From: Moesziomyces globuligerus
Taxonomy: Eukaryota > Basidiomycota > Ustilaginomycetes > Ustilaginales > Ustilaginaceae
Direction: 5' to 3'
DNA length: 64,000 nt
Assembly: GCA_030849465.1 (NCBI GenBank)
Contig: JARVLF010000017.1
Coordinates: forward strand, 186,001-250,000
Shown here: in pieces, positions 52,395 to 61,577 of the stretch
How the letters are laid out: each line of letters opens with the position of its first letter
How positions within the stretch are numbered: the first letter of the stretch is position 1
Made by a program: the position numbers and the translations under genes
The notes under the pieces: model-generated
Told to the model about the DNA's origin: nothing
The model's input: the letters and a program-made list of their open reading frames with translations, nothing else
Databases searched by the model: none

Positions 52395-55300
52395 ATGCCC
52401 GTCATGGTGCCTGTAGCGGGCCCGTCCCGGGTTAGCATCCCTGAGCGTCCGCCGAGGGCCACCACCTCGAGCAGGGCAGCCTCCGGTCGCGGCAAGACCA
52501 ACAAGCGCGTCGAGCAAGAACGCATCCTTGACCGCCTGCTCCAAGTCTTCCTGCCGCAGTCTTCCCCATCTGCATCGCCATCCGACGTCCAGCCTTCGAC
52601 TCTCAGGGCAGCGCAAAAGGCCAAAGCCGTGCAGGTCGTCGACAAGGACACGTGGTCGCCGGCCGACGCTGACGAAATCGCAGCCGCCATTCAGGGCCTT
52701 TCGCTCAAGCACAGCATTCATCTCGACCACGAACTCTCCCTCGCGCTGCGAAGATGCCATTCCGAGCTCCTGATATCCTGCAATCGATCCCTGCAGTTTG
52801 TCGAGCAGGCGCGCGACTCGCACAAACGGCGCGGACTCGACGCCCGACACATCCACGATCCCCTCATCCGACCAGACAACGTGCCCGATGCGGTTCGCCT
52901 GCTTCTGCTTCTCTCCAAGCCGCCGGATGTGACCTCGCGTACCGCCGCCAACCTCATGCTCAACGCAACCCACCCTGCTCGCGCACAGTACCTGACACCC
53001 GAACAGCGAAAGCAAGCTGAAAGGCGAGAGTGGCTCAGCATCCTCGTCGACGACCCGCTGCAGGGCGATGCCTGGATCGATGACGATACCCAAAACGACA
53101 ACTCCGACCTGTCCGACTGGAGTCACGACGACCATGACGAAGAAGAACAAAGGCGCCGGATCGAGCTTGACTACGATAGCGATAAGGAGGACAGGAGACG
53201 CAGGGAGCGTCTCGCCACCGCCTCTAGGCAAATGAAGCCTGCGGCTGCAACAACCGCCAAACTTCTTGAGCGCGATAAGTGGACGCGTCGGCGCTCGTCA
53301 CGCGCCGATGCATTGCAGGCGATCATCCGCGAGGGAGCGTGGACAGCGCAGGATCGTCGGAGGACTTGGACCGAAGTCGACGCTGTACGCGAAAGCATCT
53401 CCGCTCTGATGGGCTTTTCGAGCGTCGTGTACGCTCAAGACGAGGCTGGTCTTTACACCCTAGCCGAACAGCAACTCGCCACCTCCCCCCTCCTGCTTGG
53501 CTTGTCCGAACAGATGCAGCAAGCTTCTGTGCTCGCCAGTACCTTTGCATCTCTACGTCGCTTCGTCACCACCACCGTCACACAAAGCATTCACGCGGTC
53601 GACGCACTCACCCGAACACCAGCCGTCGAAGCGTTTGCTGAGCAGATGCAAGCCTTGCTGGAACGTCTGTCGCTCCGCCTCTCCGAGCTCGATGCAGACT
53701 TGGCCACCGTGTTCGTGTCAAAGGCTCAGCCACTTTGGCAGGACCGATACTCGACCATGATGCAGCTGCTGGACCACGTGCAGCGCGAAGCAGCCTCGCT
53801 CCTCCTCTTATCCAGGCTGCTGCAGTCCATCGGTCTCATTGCCTCGGACGACACTCGCAGCCACGATGGACTTGACGCAGCCGGCCTTTCGCGGATCGCG
53901 AGCGATCGCGCGCTCATTGATGGTCTGCAAGCACTGCTCAACTTTGTCCACCAGCAGGACGCAGCCGCGTTCCCTGGGGCCGTCGTGGCTGACTTGAGCA
54001 AGTGCCTGCTAGCTGCTTGCCGGCCGGCGTGGAGCTCGGTGTGCAGGCTCATCCGACGAGGTCTCAGCTTTGCAATCGCGCGCGAACACGATCCGCTCTT
54101 CGACGACCGTCTGGTCCAGCATCTGGTCCGGCACGACGTGTCGATGGCGACTTCCGACAAAGCCTTCTGGACTTCGGGCTACCGCGCACGGCAGGCGCAC
54201 GCGGGCGAGAGCGCAGACGAAGATGCCAACGACGGCTACAGCCCACCAGCATTCCTGCAGTCGATTGCAGAGGATGTGCTGACGACGTCCAAAGGCGTCG
54301 GGCTGCTCAGAAGCCTTGGCGTCGATGCTTTAGGCGAGGTTCAGCCAGACTTGGATCTTGGACGAGTCCTCGGCGTCGACGATCTGCTCTCAGCGGCTAG
54401 TGTCTGGCCCAAGCCGGAAGACCTGGACGTCAGGGCGGCCCAGCTGGATGACGAAGCGGACACGACTCGAATCCAGCACGATCCGCGGAGCATGACCGGC
54501 TCTGAGGCGCGGATCAAGATTCGCCGAATCTTGTTCGCTCACAGCACGCAAAACGAAAGAGGCGACAACACCGCCAGCGCGGCTGATGAACTAACTCTCA
54601 CGCCAGACTCGCAACCTGACGCTGACCCGCTGTGGCTTGGGATGACATCGGGCGGCTTGAACCGCGCGTCGCTGCGGCTGCTTGAGCCGATGCTCGGTCG
54701 GTCGCTGCGAGACCACCTCGCGCCGATGTGTGCGATCGTGCGCAAGCGGCTGATCGAAGTGCTCACGGCGCCGGTCTCGGAAGGTGGCTATGCCCTGCAG
54801 TCGCACCTCGCCGCGTGCCACGGTCTGTTCTTCATGCAGCGCGGAGCCGAGATGTCGAGCTGGACCGAGTTGCTCTTCCTGGACCTGGACCGTCGCAACG
54901 GCAACATACGAGCGGTCGAAGCCAATCGACTCACGTCGGGCTTCCACGACACCATGGAAGACCACCAGCAGCGCACGAGCGACGGGGCTTGGATCGACAC
55001 GAACCTTGTGCGCTTCCACACGGGCGAGGATGAGCGCGAATCGGCTGCAGCCGTGCGGCTTCGATCGCGTGTGGCGCGCCTGGCCGACATCCGCGTCGAG
55101 TACGACGTGCCGTGGCCGCTAACATTCGCATTCCCCGCAGAATGCATGCGGTTCCACCAGAGCATCTTTACGAGCCTGCTGCAGGCAAGGTACGCGCAGT
55201 GGAAGTTGGCGAGCACCCTCAAGCTCGCTCGGCCCGAGACGGTGCACATGCGCAAGTACTGGGCGCTGCGGCGGCAGGCGCAGTGGCTGGTACGCACGCT

Positions 55301-56111
55301 GGCCGAGTTCGTTCAGCGCGACGTTGTGCTGGATGGGTGCGAGCAGCTATGCGTCGAGCTCCAAGGCGCAGTTTCGCTAGACGACACGATTCAAACTCAT
55401 ACGGCAGCAGTGGCCAGGATGGAGATGCTCTGCTTCCATCGAGCGGATCAGGCCACGGTCAAGGAGCTGTTCGATGCTGCGTGGCGCTTGGGTGTCGATG
55501 TGGTTAATGCCTTCGAGCTGCACATCGGTGCCAACATCCGGGAGGAAGAGCGGCTGTCTCGTAGGAAGCGTCGAGAACGACGCAAGAAACGTCGAGATCA
55601 GGTGAAGCGAGACGGAGCACCACTGGGCGCGATTGCGGAAGCAGACGAGGAAGACGAGGAAGAAGAGGACGACGAGGACGAGGCGGAGGAAGCATCGAAC
55701 AACGCGATTCTGACTGGCGACGATGGGGCATGGGGCGCCAGCACAGACGCACGCAATGCTGCGCTGCAGGGCGAGACAGGCACTCTGGGTCGCACATGGT
55801 ACGAGGCCTTGGACGCGAGTGGGGCGGATGCGTCGATGAGCGCCGACGTGTCTGCGAGCTGGGTCGAGTCCGAGACGCACAAGCGCGAGCGCTTCCGCAT
55901 CGAGTGCGAGCGGCTACGCAAGGCGCTCACACGGCTCGTGGAGGGGCTGACGATGCGTGTGGACGAGCAGATCGGACGCATGGCTGCCACGGCCGCTGTG
56001 CAGGCGCAGGACGCAACGCAGGCCGACCATGCGCTGCGCGACCACCACTACGCCAGAGAGAGGTGGCAAGGCCTGCTTTACTCGCTCGCCTGGTCGGACC
56101 TCACGTACTGA
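52395..56111 (+). CDS. Gamma-tubulin complex component, GCP5/GCP6-like (Spc97/Spc98 family)
   Basis: Intronless, 1238 aa from the first ATG after an in-frame stop. The N-terminal region is helical (DRLLQVFLPQS; LVDDPLQGDAWIDDDTQND). The middle holds LLLLSRLLQSIGLIAS. The C-terminal GCP core runs from about residue 750 (LRLLEPMLGRSLRDHLAPMC, YALQSHLAACHGLFFMQRG) to VEYDVPWPLTFAFPAECMRF and FTSLLQARYAQWKL (about 900-935), matching the gamma-tubulin-binding GRIP2 pattern. An acidic linker of Glu/Asp (about 1083-1100) is inserted late. Length and divergence fit GCP5 (S. pombe Mod21-like) or GCP6 better than the core GCP2/GCP3. Role: non-core scaffold of the gamma-tubulin ring complex at the spindle pole body (family knowledge). 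Confidence 0.82.
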   Translation: MPVMVPVAGPSRVSIPERPPRATTSSRAASGRGKTNKRVEQERILDRLLQVFLPQSSPSASPSDVQPSTLRAAQKAKAVQVVDKDTWSPADADEIAAAIQGLSLKHSIHLDHELSLALRRCHSELLISCNRSLQFVEQARDSHKRRGLDARHIHDPLIRPDNVPDAVRLLLLLSKPPDVTSRTAANLMLNATHPARAQYLTPEQRKQAERREWLSILVDDPLQGDAWIDDDTQNDNSDLSDWSHDDHDEEEQRRRIELDYDSDKEDRRRRERLATASRQMKPAAATTAKLLERDKWTRRRSSRADALQAIIREGAWTAQDRRRTWTEVDAVRESISALMGFSSVVYAQDEAGLYTLAEQQLATSPLLLGLSEQMQQASVLASTFASLRRFVTTTVTQSIHAVDALTRTPAVEAFAEQMQALLERLSLRLSELDADLATVFVSKAQPLWQDRYSTMMQLLDHVQREAASLLLLSRLLQSIGLIASDDTRSHDGLDAAGLSRIASDRALIDGLQALLNFVHQQDAAAFPGAVVADLSKCLLAACRPAWSSVCRLIRRGLSFAIAREHDPLFDDRLVQHLVRHDVSMATSDKAFWTSGYRARQAHAGESADEDANDGYSPPAFLQSIAEDVLTTSKGVGLLRSLGVDALGEVQPDLDLGRVLGVDDLLSAASVWPKPEDLDVRAAQLDDEADTTRIQHDPRSMTGSEARIKIRRILFAHSTQNERGDNTASAADELTLTPDSQPDADPLWLGMTSGGLNRASLRLLEPMLGRSLRDHLAPMCAIVRKRLIEVLTAPVSEGGYALQSHLAACHGLFFMQRGAEMSSWTELLFLDLDRRNGNIRAVEANRLTSGFHDTMEDHQQRTSDGAWIDTNLVRFHTGEDERESAAAVRLRSRVARLADIRVEYDVPWPLTFAFPAECMRFHQSIFTSLLQARYAQWKLASTLKLARPETVHMRKYWALRRQAQWLVRTLAEFVQRDVVLDGCEQLCVELQGAVSLDDTIQTHTAAVARMEMLCFHRADQATVKELFDAAWRLGVDVVNAFELHIGANIREEERLSRRKRRERRKKRRDQVKRDGAPLGAIAEADEEDEEEEDDEDEAEEASNNAILTGDDGAWGASTDARNAALQGETGTLGRTWYEALDASGADASMSADVSASWVESETHKRERFRIECERLRKALTRLVEGLTMRVDEQIGRMAATAAVQAQDATQADHALRDHHYARERWQGLLYSLAWSDLTY

Positions 56112-56360
56112 GCACAGATAGCACTGGAAACTCGAATCACATCATTGCAATTGCACGCCCGTATGTCGAGAGCGTGGCGACGGACAGCTAGCTAGCTGCA
56201 CGACGTGGCTCGGGTATGAAGAGGCATCCGCGGGGGCAAGGGTCGACAGGGTCCCAAGCGCGCGGTGGAGCGAGGAGCGTGGAGCGTGGAGCGTGGTGGT
56301 TTTGCCAACGCGAGGGGCGTGGCGGTATTTGTCGCGCCTGTTTGGCTGTGTGCAGGCGGT

Positions 56361-56394
<34 letters not shown>

Positions 56395-56883
56395 TGAGAG
56401 CGATTCGCAATTCGTGATTTGTGTGATTTCCCACTCAGACGCGCACGGTCGGCGCGCTGCTCGCCCAACTGCGCAAAGTGGAGAGCGCTTCTCCAGCGTC
56501 GCGACCCTCTCTCACTTGCAACTCATTCGACCCTCCGCACTCCTTGTCACCATCCATCGGCCCCACCTTTCCGAATCTTGACGGCGCTCCTGCACGTCGG
56601 ACCGTCGCATTCATCTGCGACCGCGACCGCTCCTGCATCAATCGGTCTGCAGGCTCCAGCAGCACAGAGAGCCCGTCAGGCCAGTGGCCTCTCCGCGGTC
56701 TTCCAGCGTGGCGCTCGTTCCAACGCGACGGCCAGCACGCGCGGTCTCATCAGCTCTCCTCCTGGGACCGGCCAAAGTGGTACCTCGCTCCAAGCGCGTC
56801 TCAGGTCTCGTCTCGACAAGCACTAAGACCCTTCAGCCCTTGGAAAGTGCACGGCAAAGTCGACCCACCATGACAAGCACCCC
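56112..56883. promoter_or_regulatory. Upstream region/leader of the MYST acetyltransferase gene
   Basis: About 770 bp between tandem genes. It contains a (CAG)10 tract, listed separately. The open frames are short and have no domain. Confidence 0.5.
56364..56393 (+). repeat. (CAG)10 trinucleotide repeat
   Basis: Ten uninterrupted CAG units, about 490 bp before the MYST gene ATG and about 250 bp after the GCP stop codon. Not in either reading frame. Confidence 0.92.
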
Positions 56884-59800
56884 ATGCGCTCATCCTCCGA
56901 CACCAGAGCGATGATGACCGTTCAGCCCGTCAGCCTCGCCGCGGATCCGCTCGCACTGCGACCGCCGTCCGCTTCCAGGCGCTCCGCCTCGCCTTCCAAG
57001 CTCGCCAAAGCATCCCACCTGGCCAGTGCGCTCCAGAGCCCGGCAAAGAAGCGCAAGCTCGACGCCTTGCCTGCAGCTCCTTTGTCTGCTTCCGCATCTG
57101 CATCTACACCGCGCACACCTTTGCTCGCATCGCGACGTGCCAAACCCATGGAGCTCTGCGCGTTCTGCCTCCAATCTGCCGACCGACCCAAAGGCGATAC
57201 CCCAAAGCTTCTCATCTCATGCTTCGAGTGCGGCAGCAGCGGCCACCCCTCCTGCTTGCGCTGGGGCCGCAACCCGACCAAGGTCCGCAGAGCGCTGTCC
57301 TACGACTGGAGATGCATCGAGTGCAAAAAGTGCGAGGTCTGCTGCGACAAGGGCGACGACGTGAGTATCCCCCCACGCGCCAAACTCCCGCCTTCATCTC
57401 GCACGCGCCTCCATCCCACACCTCCGCTGGCAGCCTCACTGATTCCCGTTGCTTCTCCTCTTTCACAACAACAGGCTCAACTCATGTTCTGCGACCGCTG
57501 CGACCGAGGTTGGCACCTGTACTGCCTTTCTCCCCCTCTTTCCAAGCCACCAAAGGGTCAATGGCAATGTCCCACATGCGACGCAGGTGACGCGCATCCG
57601 AGCCGGCTATCATCGGCACCCCTGGCTCCACCACTCGTCTCAGCTGGCACGACACCGAACAATGCCGCGCGTCTTTCAATCTCCGGTAGAGTCAAGAAGC
57701 CCTCCAATCTAGACCGCAGCATCGACTCGCTTCTCATGGCGCCCGTCTGCAAAGACGGCCAGTTGCAATCCCAGGACGCCTCCAACTTCGCCGTCATGAG
57801 CTACCTCAAGAACGGACTGCTCAACGCCACGGGCACCATCCTCAACCTCGCGCCCGCCTCGCCTTGGATCTCCAGACAACCACACAGCGGCCCTGAGCCC
57901 GACCAGGCCGGCCGAGGCTTGATGCCCAACGGCAACTCTCGCAAAGCCGCCGCGCCATCCAGCGGGTCGGCGAGAAGCGGAAAGCGAGGCCGCCCACGCA
58001 AGTCCGCTGCACCCGGTGCAGCTCAGACATCCAGCTCCAAGTCCAACGGGTCACATACGCATGCTAGCAGCAGCAGCCTCACTCTCGATCGCGACCGCGA
58101 CGGATCCGGTTCCTCGGACGGCGAACATCCCCCAGAGCGCCTCGCACATGACGCGGATACCTCCAAGAGAGCTTCGGAAGAGGACGATGACGACGCAGTC
58201 AGTGACGAAGAAGCCGCGAAGAGCACAGAAGAGGAGGATCCGTTTGGCGGCGTCCTCACAGGCACCGACGCTTTAACACTACCCTACAAACCCACACCAC
58301 AGGATACAGAGCGCTTTCAACGTGCGCGCAAGACCGCCGAAGACCGGCTCGGTGGCACGCTCGCAAGCCTTCCAGGCATGTCCAGCAGTCGTGTGGTCAG
58401 GCGGCCAGATATCGCTGGTCTAGGACCTTCCACCCCGATCGCAGCCTCGCCCCGGCCGTCTGGCTCTGCGACGATGCCGGACACACCCATTAGCACCTCT
58501 CGCATCTCCCGAGCTCAGCTCATCCCTCGGCACTCACCCTCGAGCACGCCGGGCACGCCGGTTGCCGCAACTCAAGTCGAGATCACGACGTCGGCGACGA
58601 GTGCCGAGACAGGCACCGCTTCGCCCATCAAGTGCATCCGCTTCGGCGACTTCGACATAGACACGTGGTATCAGGCGCCGTATCCGGAGGAGTACAGCAT
58701 GGTCCCCGACGGACGGCTCTGGATGTGCGAGTTCTGCCTCAAGTACATGAAGAGCCGCTTCATGGCGCAACGGCATCGGCTCAAGTGCAAGATGCGTCAT
58801 CCTCCGGGCGATGAGATCTACCGCGACGGCAACATCTGCGTGTACGAGGTCGACGGCAGGAAGAACAAGATCTACTGCCAGAATCTGTGTCTGCTGGCAA
58901 AGATGTTCCTCGACCACAAGACGCTCTACTACGACGTCGAGCCCTTCCTCTTCTACATCGTCACCGAGGGCGACAGCACCGGCGACCACTTTGTGGGCTA
59001 CTTCAGCAAGGAGAAGCGCAGCCCCATGAACTACAACGTGTCGTGCATCATGACGCTGCCCGTACGGCAGAGGAGAGGTTGGGGAAACTTCCTCATCGAC
59101 ATCAGCTTCCTGCTCTCGAAGAAAGAGGGCCGGACAGGATCGCCCGAGAAGCCACTCAGCGACCTCGGCCTGCTTAGCTACCGCAACTACTGGACGCTGG
59201 CCGTGTTCTACTACCTGCGCATCGCTCCAGACCACGTATCGCTGGACGACATCAGCCGCGCCACAGCGATGCAGCTCGAGGATATCTTCTACGTGCTCCG
59301 CGAGCAGGACATGATTGTTGTGTACGACGGCAATCATGGCAACAGCAGGACCCCGGCGACCAGCAAGTACCGGGCGCGCGAAGGCCATCTAGCTGGCAAT
59401 GCTGTGGCGTCGGCAAGCCAGAGCAGTGCAGACGTGGCTGGAGCGAAGCAGCCGCGCAAACGCGGACGTCCGCCCTTGCATCCAAGGGCGCCACCAGCGG
59501 CATCAGCGGCGCTACAAGTGCCTTCGTACAAAGACCGAGACAAGAGCGCGGCAGCTTCTCTCCCGCAAGACTACAGCATCCACTTTGACCGCGACTACGT
59601 CATCGCCCATCTGAAGAACTACGAGTCCAAGGGCTACCTCAAGGTCCGAGCTGATAAGCTCAAATGGACTCCGTTCTTGGTGTCGCGGTCGTTTCCCCAG
59701 CCCATCGCCGCTCCAGCGAACGGCGGTGCAGGCGGCTCGAACGGCACGCCCGGACCATCTGGCTCAGGCACATATACGCCCGCGGAGACCATGGCGAATC

Positions 59801-60573
59801 TGGGCTATTCGGTGCTCAGCCAAGTGCAGAGGACGCCGGGGCGGAGCGGTGCGACGAGCGCACGCGCAAGTCCGGCTGCCACTGCTCCCAAGCGCGCCTT
59901 GTCACGTGCCACGACGACGACGTCGACAGGGCTCGTTTCTTCGAGCGCGCCAGATGCAGCCGAACGCAGCCTGCGGCCGGCATCGGTGTCGGCTCTCACG
60001 CCAACTCCGTCGCCGACCAAAAGGCCGCAGGCCATCCTTCCATCGGTCGGGGCTGCAAACAAAGTGCCAGCTTCTGCTGTCACAGCCGGTCAGGACAGTT
60101 TGCCCAGCAGAGCGGCGGCTGGTCAAGCAGGCCTGCACGAAAGTTCCGAGGCAGCCAGTGGTATCGTCGCAGCTGTGTCGGGAGATCTCGATGTGGACGG
60201 GGATGCCGAGATGTATGCGGATGCCGATGCAGATGCGGATGCAGATGGGGACTACGAGGAGGAAGGATACGAGGCCGAGGCGCTGACACCGAGAGTCGCG
60301 GAACTGGTCACGCCATCGGCTTCGCGCCTCCCCATCGACCCGGAACATCTGAAGCGCGTGCTTGCGGCGAGCTCAGCTGGATCCTTCTCCTCTTCGGCTT
60401 CAGCCGCTTCGTCTTCCATCGGGACCGCGCGCGATGCGGCCTACCTCGGCCGCGATGCGGAAACAGCTACACCGGAACCCCAACTTCCGTTTGACGATCT
60501 TGGGGACGAGGACGCAGATGGCAGCGACGAGGATGCACCGGGCAGTGACGATCCAGGCCTCGATGACATCTGA
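56884..60573 (+). CDS. MYST-family histone acetyltransferase with double PHD finger
   Basis: Exon 1 is 56884..57360. The 114-nt intron 57361..57474 has donor GTGAGT, a CTGAT branch and acceptor CAACAG. Exon 2 is 57475..60573. The product is 1191 aa. A tandem PHD finger starts at CAFC (about 97) with [16 protein letters not shown]. The second finger, [10 protein letters not shown] plus [17 protein letters not shown], is continuous only after splicing. The MYST domain begins near residue 540 with C2HC zinc finger [21 protein letters not shown] (from 577). Its catalytic Cys is in SCIMTLP, acetyl-CoA loop QRRGWGNFL (about 693), and Glu in [17 protein letters not shown]. Long disordered and acidic tails follow, with an Asp-Ala repeat near the C-terminus (DNA about 60214-60247). 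The layout resembles MOZ/MORF (KAT6), acetylating H3. Yeast Sas3 lacks the PHD pair. Alternative Met codons lie at 56911 and 56914. Confidence 0.93.
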   Translation: MRSSSDTRAMMTVQPVSLAADPLALRPPSASRRSASPSKLAKASHLASALQSPAKKRKLDALPAAPLSASASASTPRTPLLASRRAKPMELCAFCLQSADRPKGDTPKLLISCFECGSSGHPSCLRWGRNPTKVRRALSYDWRCIECKKCEVCCDKGDDVSIPPRAKLPPSSRTRLHPTPPLAASLIPVASPLSQQQAQLMFCDRCDRGWHLYCLSPPLSKPPKGQWQCPTCDAGDAHPSRLSSAPLAPPLVSAGTTPNNAARLSISGRVKKPSNLDRSIDSLLMAPVCKDGQLQSQDASNFAVMSYLKNGLLNATGTILNLAPASPWISRQPHSGPEPDQAGRGLMPNGNSRKAAAPSSGSARSGKRGRPRKSAAPGAAQTSSSKSNGSHTHASSSSLTLDRDRDGSGSSDGEHPPERLAHDADTSKRASEEDDDDAVSDEEAAKSTEEEDPFGGVLTGTDALTLPYKPTPQDTERFQRARKTAEDRLGGTLASLPGMSSSRVVRRPDIAGLGPSTPIAASPRPSGSATMPDTPISTSRISRAQLIPRHSPSSTPGTPVAATQVEITTSATSAETGTASPIKCIRFGDFDIDTWYQAPYPEEYSMVPDGRLWMCEFCLKYMKSRFMAQRHRLKCKMRHPPGDEIYRDGNICVYEVDGRKNKIYCQNLCLLAKMFLDHKTLYYDVEPFLFYIVTEGDSTGDHFVGYFSKEKRSPMNYNVSCIMTLPVRQRRGWGNFLIDISFLLSKKEGRTGSPEKPLSDLGLLSYRNYWTLAVFYYLRIAPDHVSLDDISRATAMQLEDIFYVLREQDMIVVYDGNHGNSRTPATSKYRAREGHLAGNAVASASQSSADVAGAKQPRKRGRPPLHPRAPPAASAALQVPSYKDRDKSAAASLPQDYSIHFDRDYVIAHLKNYESKGYLKVRADKLKWTPFLVSRSFPQPIAAPANGGAGGSNGTPGPSGSGTYTPAETMANLGYSVLSQVQRTPGRSGATSARASPAATAPKRALSRATTTTSTGLVSSSAPDAAERSLRPASVSALTPTPSPTKRPQAILPSVGAANKVPASAVTAGQDSLPSRAAAGQAGLHESSEAASGIVAAVSGDLDVDGDAEMYADADADADADGDYEEEGYEAEALTPRVAELVTPSASRLPIDPEHLKRVLAASSAGSFSSSASAASSSIGTARDAAYLGRDAETATPEPQLPFDDLGDEDADGSDEDAPGSDDPGLDDI

Positions 60574-61577
60574 ATGCGCACGCACGATTCGCCGCGGCCC
60601 CAACGCAGCAACAATGCACGGACGCTTTGGGCAGCGATGCGGCCGCTGAGAGCGCCAGCTGCCGTTCTGCTTTCTGTCTAGCAATCTCAACATCTTGACA
60701 TCATTCCTTCACTGCAGCAGATGCAATGCAGCAGATGCAAAGAGAAGACGGTTTGAGCAGAGTATCGTGCGACGGCGGTGACGGCGTAGCTGGCCGGTGT
60801 GAGCGGCTTAGCGAGTGTGAGGTGCTTGGGAGACGCGCCTTGGCGGGTCGGCAGATCACAGACCGAAGCGGCGACTGCGGTGATCTTGGCCTATCCTGAC
60901 GCGTCAGCTGAAAGAAAAAGTGCATAGGGCCCAGCGGGCTGAATTACAAAGAAACCAATCCAAAGTGCAATCGCTATCCGGCGTACTTGTGGTTATTCAG
61001 CCCTTGCAGCAATGTGCGTATGCCTAGAGCCGTGTGCCGTGCCGGTTGAAGCTGTCGCGAGGCCTGAGAGGACCCTTCTTGTCTGCTTGGCTGCACCTCT
61101 TGCTCCTCCTCCGGTCTCCAACCTCTGCTCACCATCTGGATCGTCCCTGCTGCGCGCACAAGGATCCCATCGACATATTTCCTTGTCGCAGGACGCCAGA
61201 ACCTCCTCAGCTCGTGTTCTCGACCGCGCACCGCCCACCGAAGCAGACTCATCGACTGGCGCTTCGACGTGTTCCGACAAGTACAGCTTCGATCCGGGCT
61301 CCAGCATTCACTGCATCCTTCGCATACCATCCTACAGCCCCGAATTGTCGACTCGGCTCAGCATTGCCACATCGACGATCACATCGGAATCAGCTGCTAT
61401 CCACGCTGCACGACAACACGCCCGGAGCCCAGGTGCATTCGCTCCGGACCTTTACGACCCTGACCGTCACGCAGTGATCTCGACCTGCTTGTCCCGTACC
61501 TGTGCAAATCGATACCTTTATCTCGCAGCCAACTACGGCCTTGAAGGAGTAGCGCTGCGCTCGGTCACGACGAAAAC
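60574..61577. promoter_or_regulatory. Intergenic region and leader of the SAPS gene
   Basis: About 1 kb between tandem genes. The plus-strand frame opening at 61012 overlaps the SAPS first exon in another frame and has no domain. The second half is C/T-rich like a leader. Confidence 0.5.
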
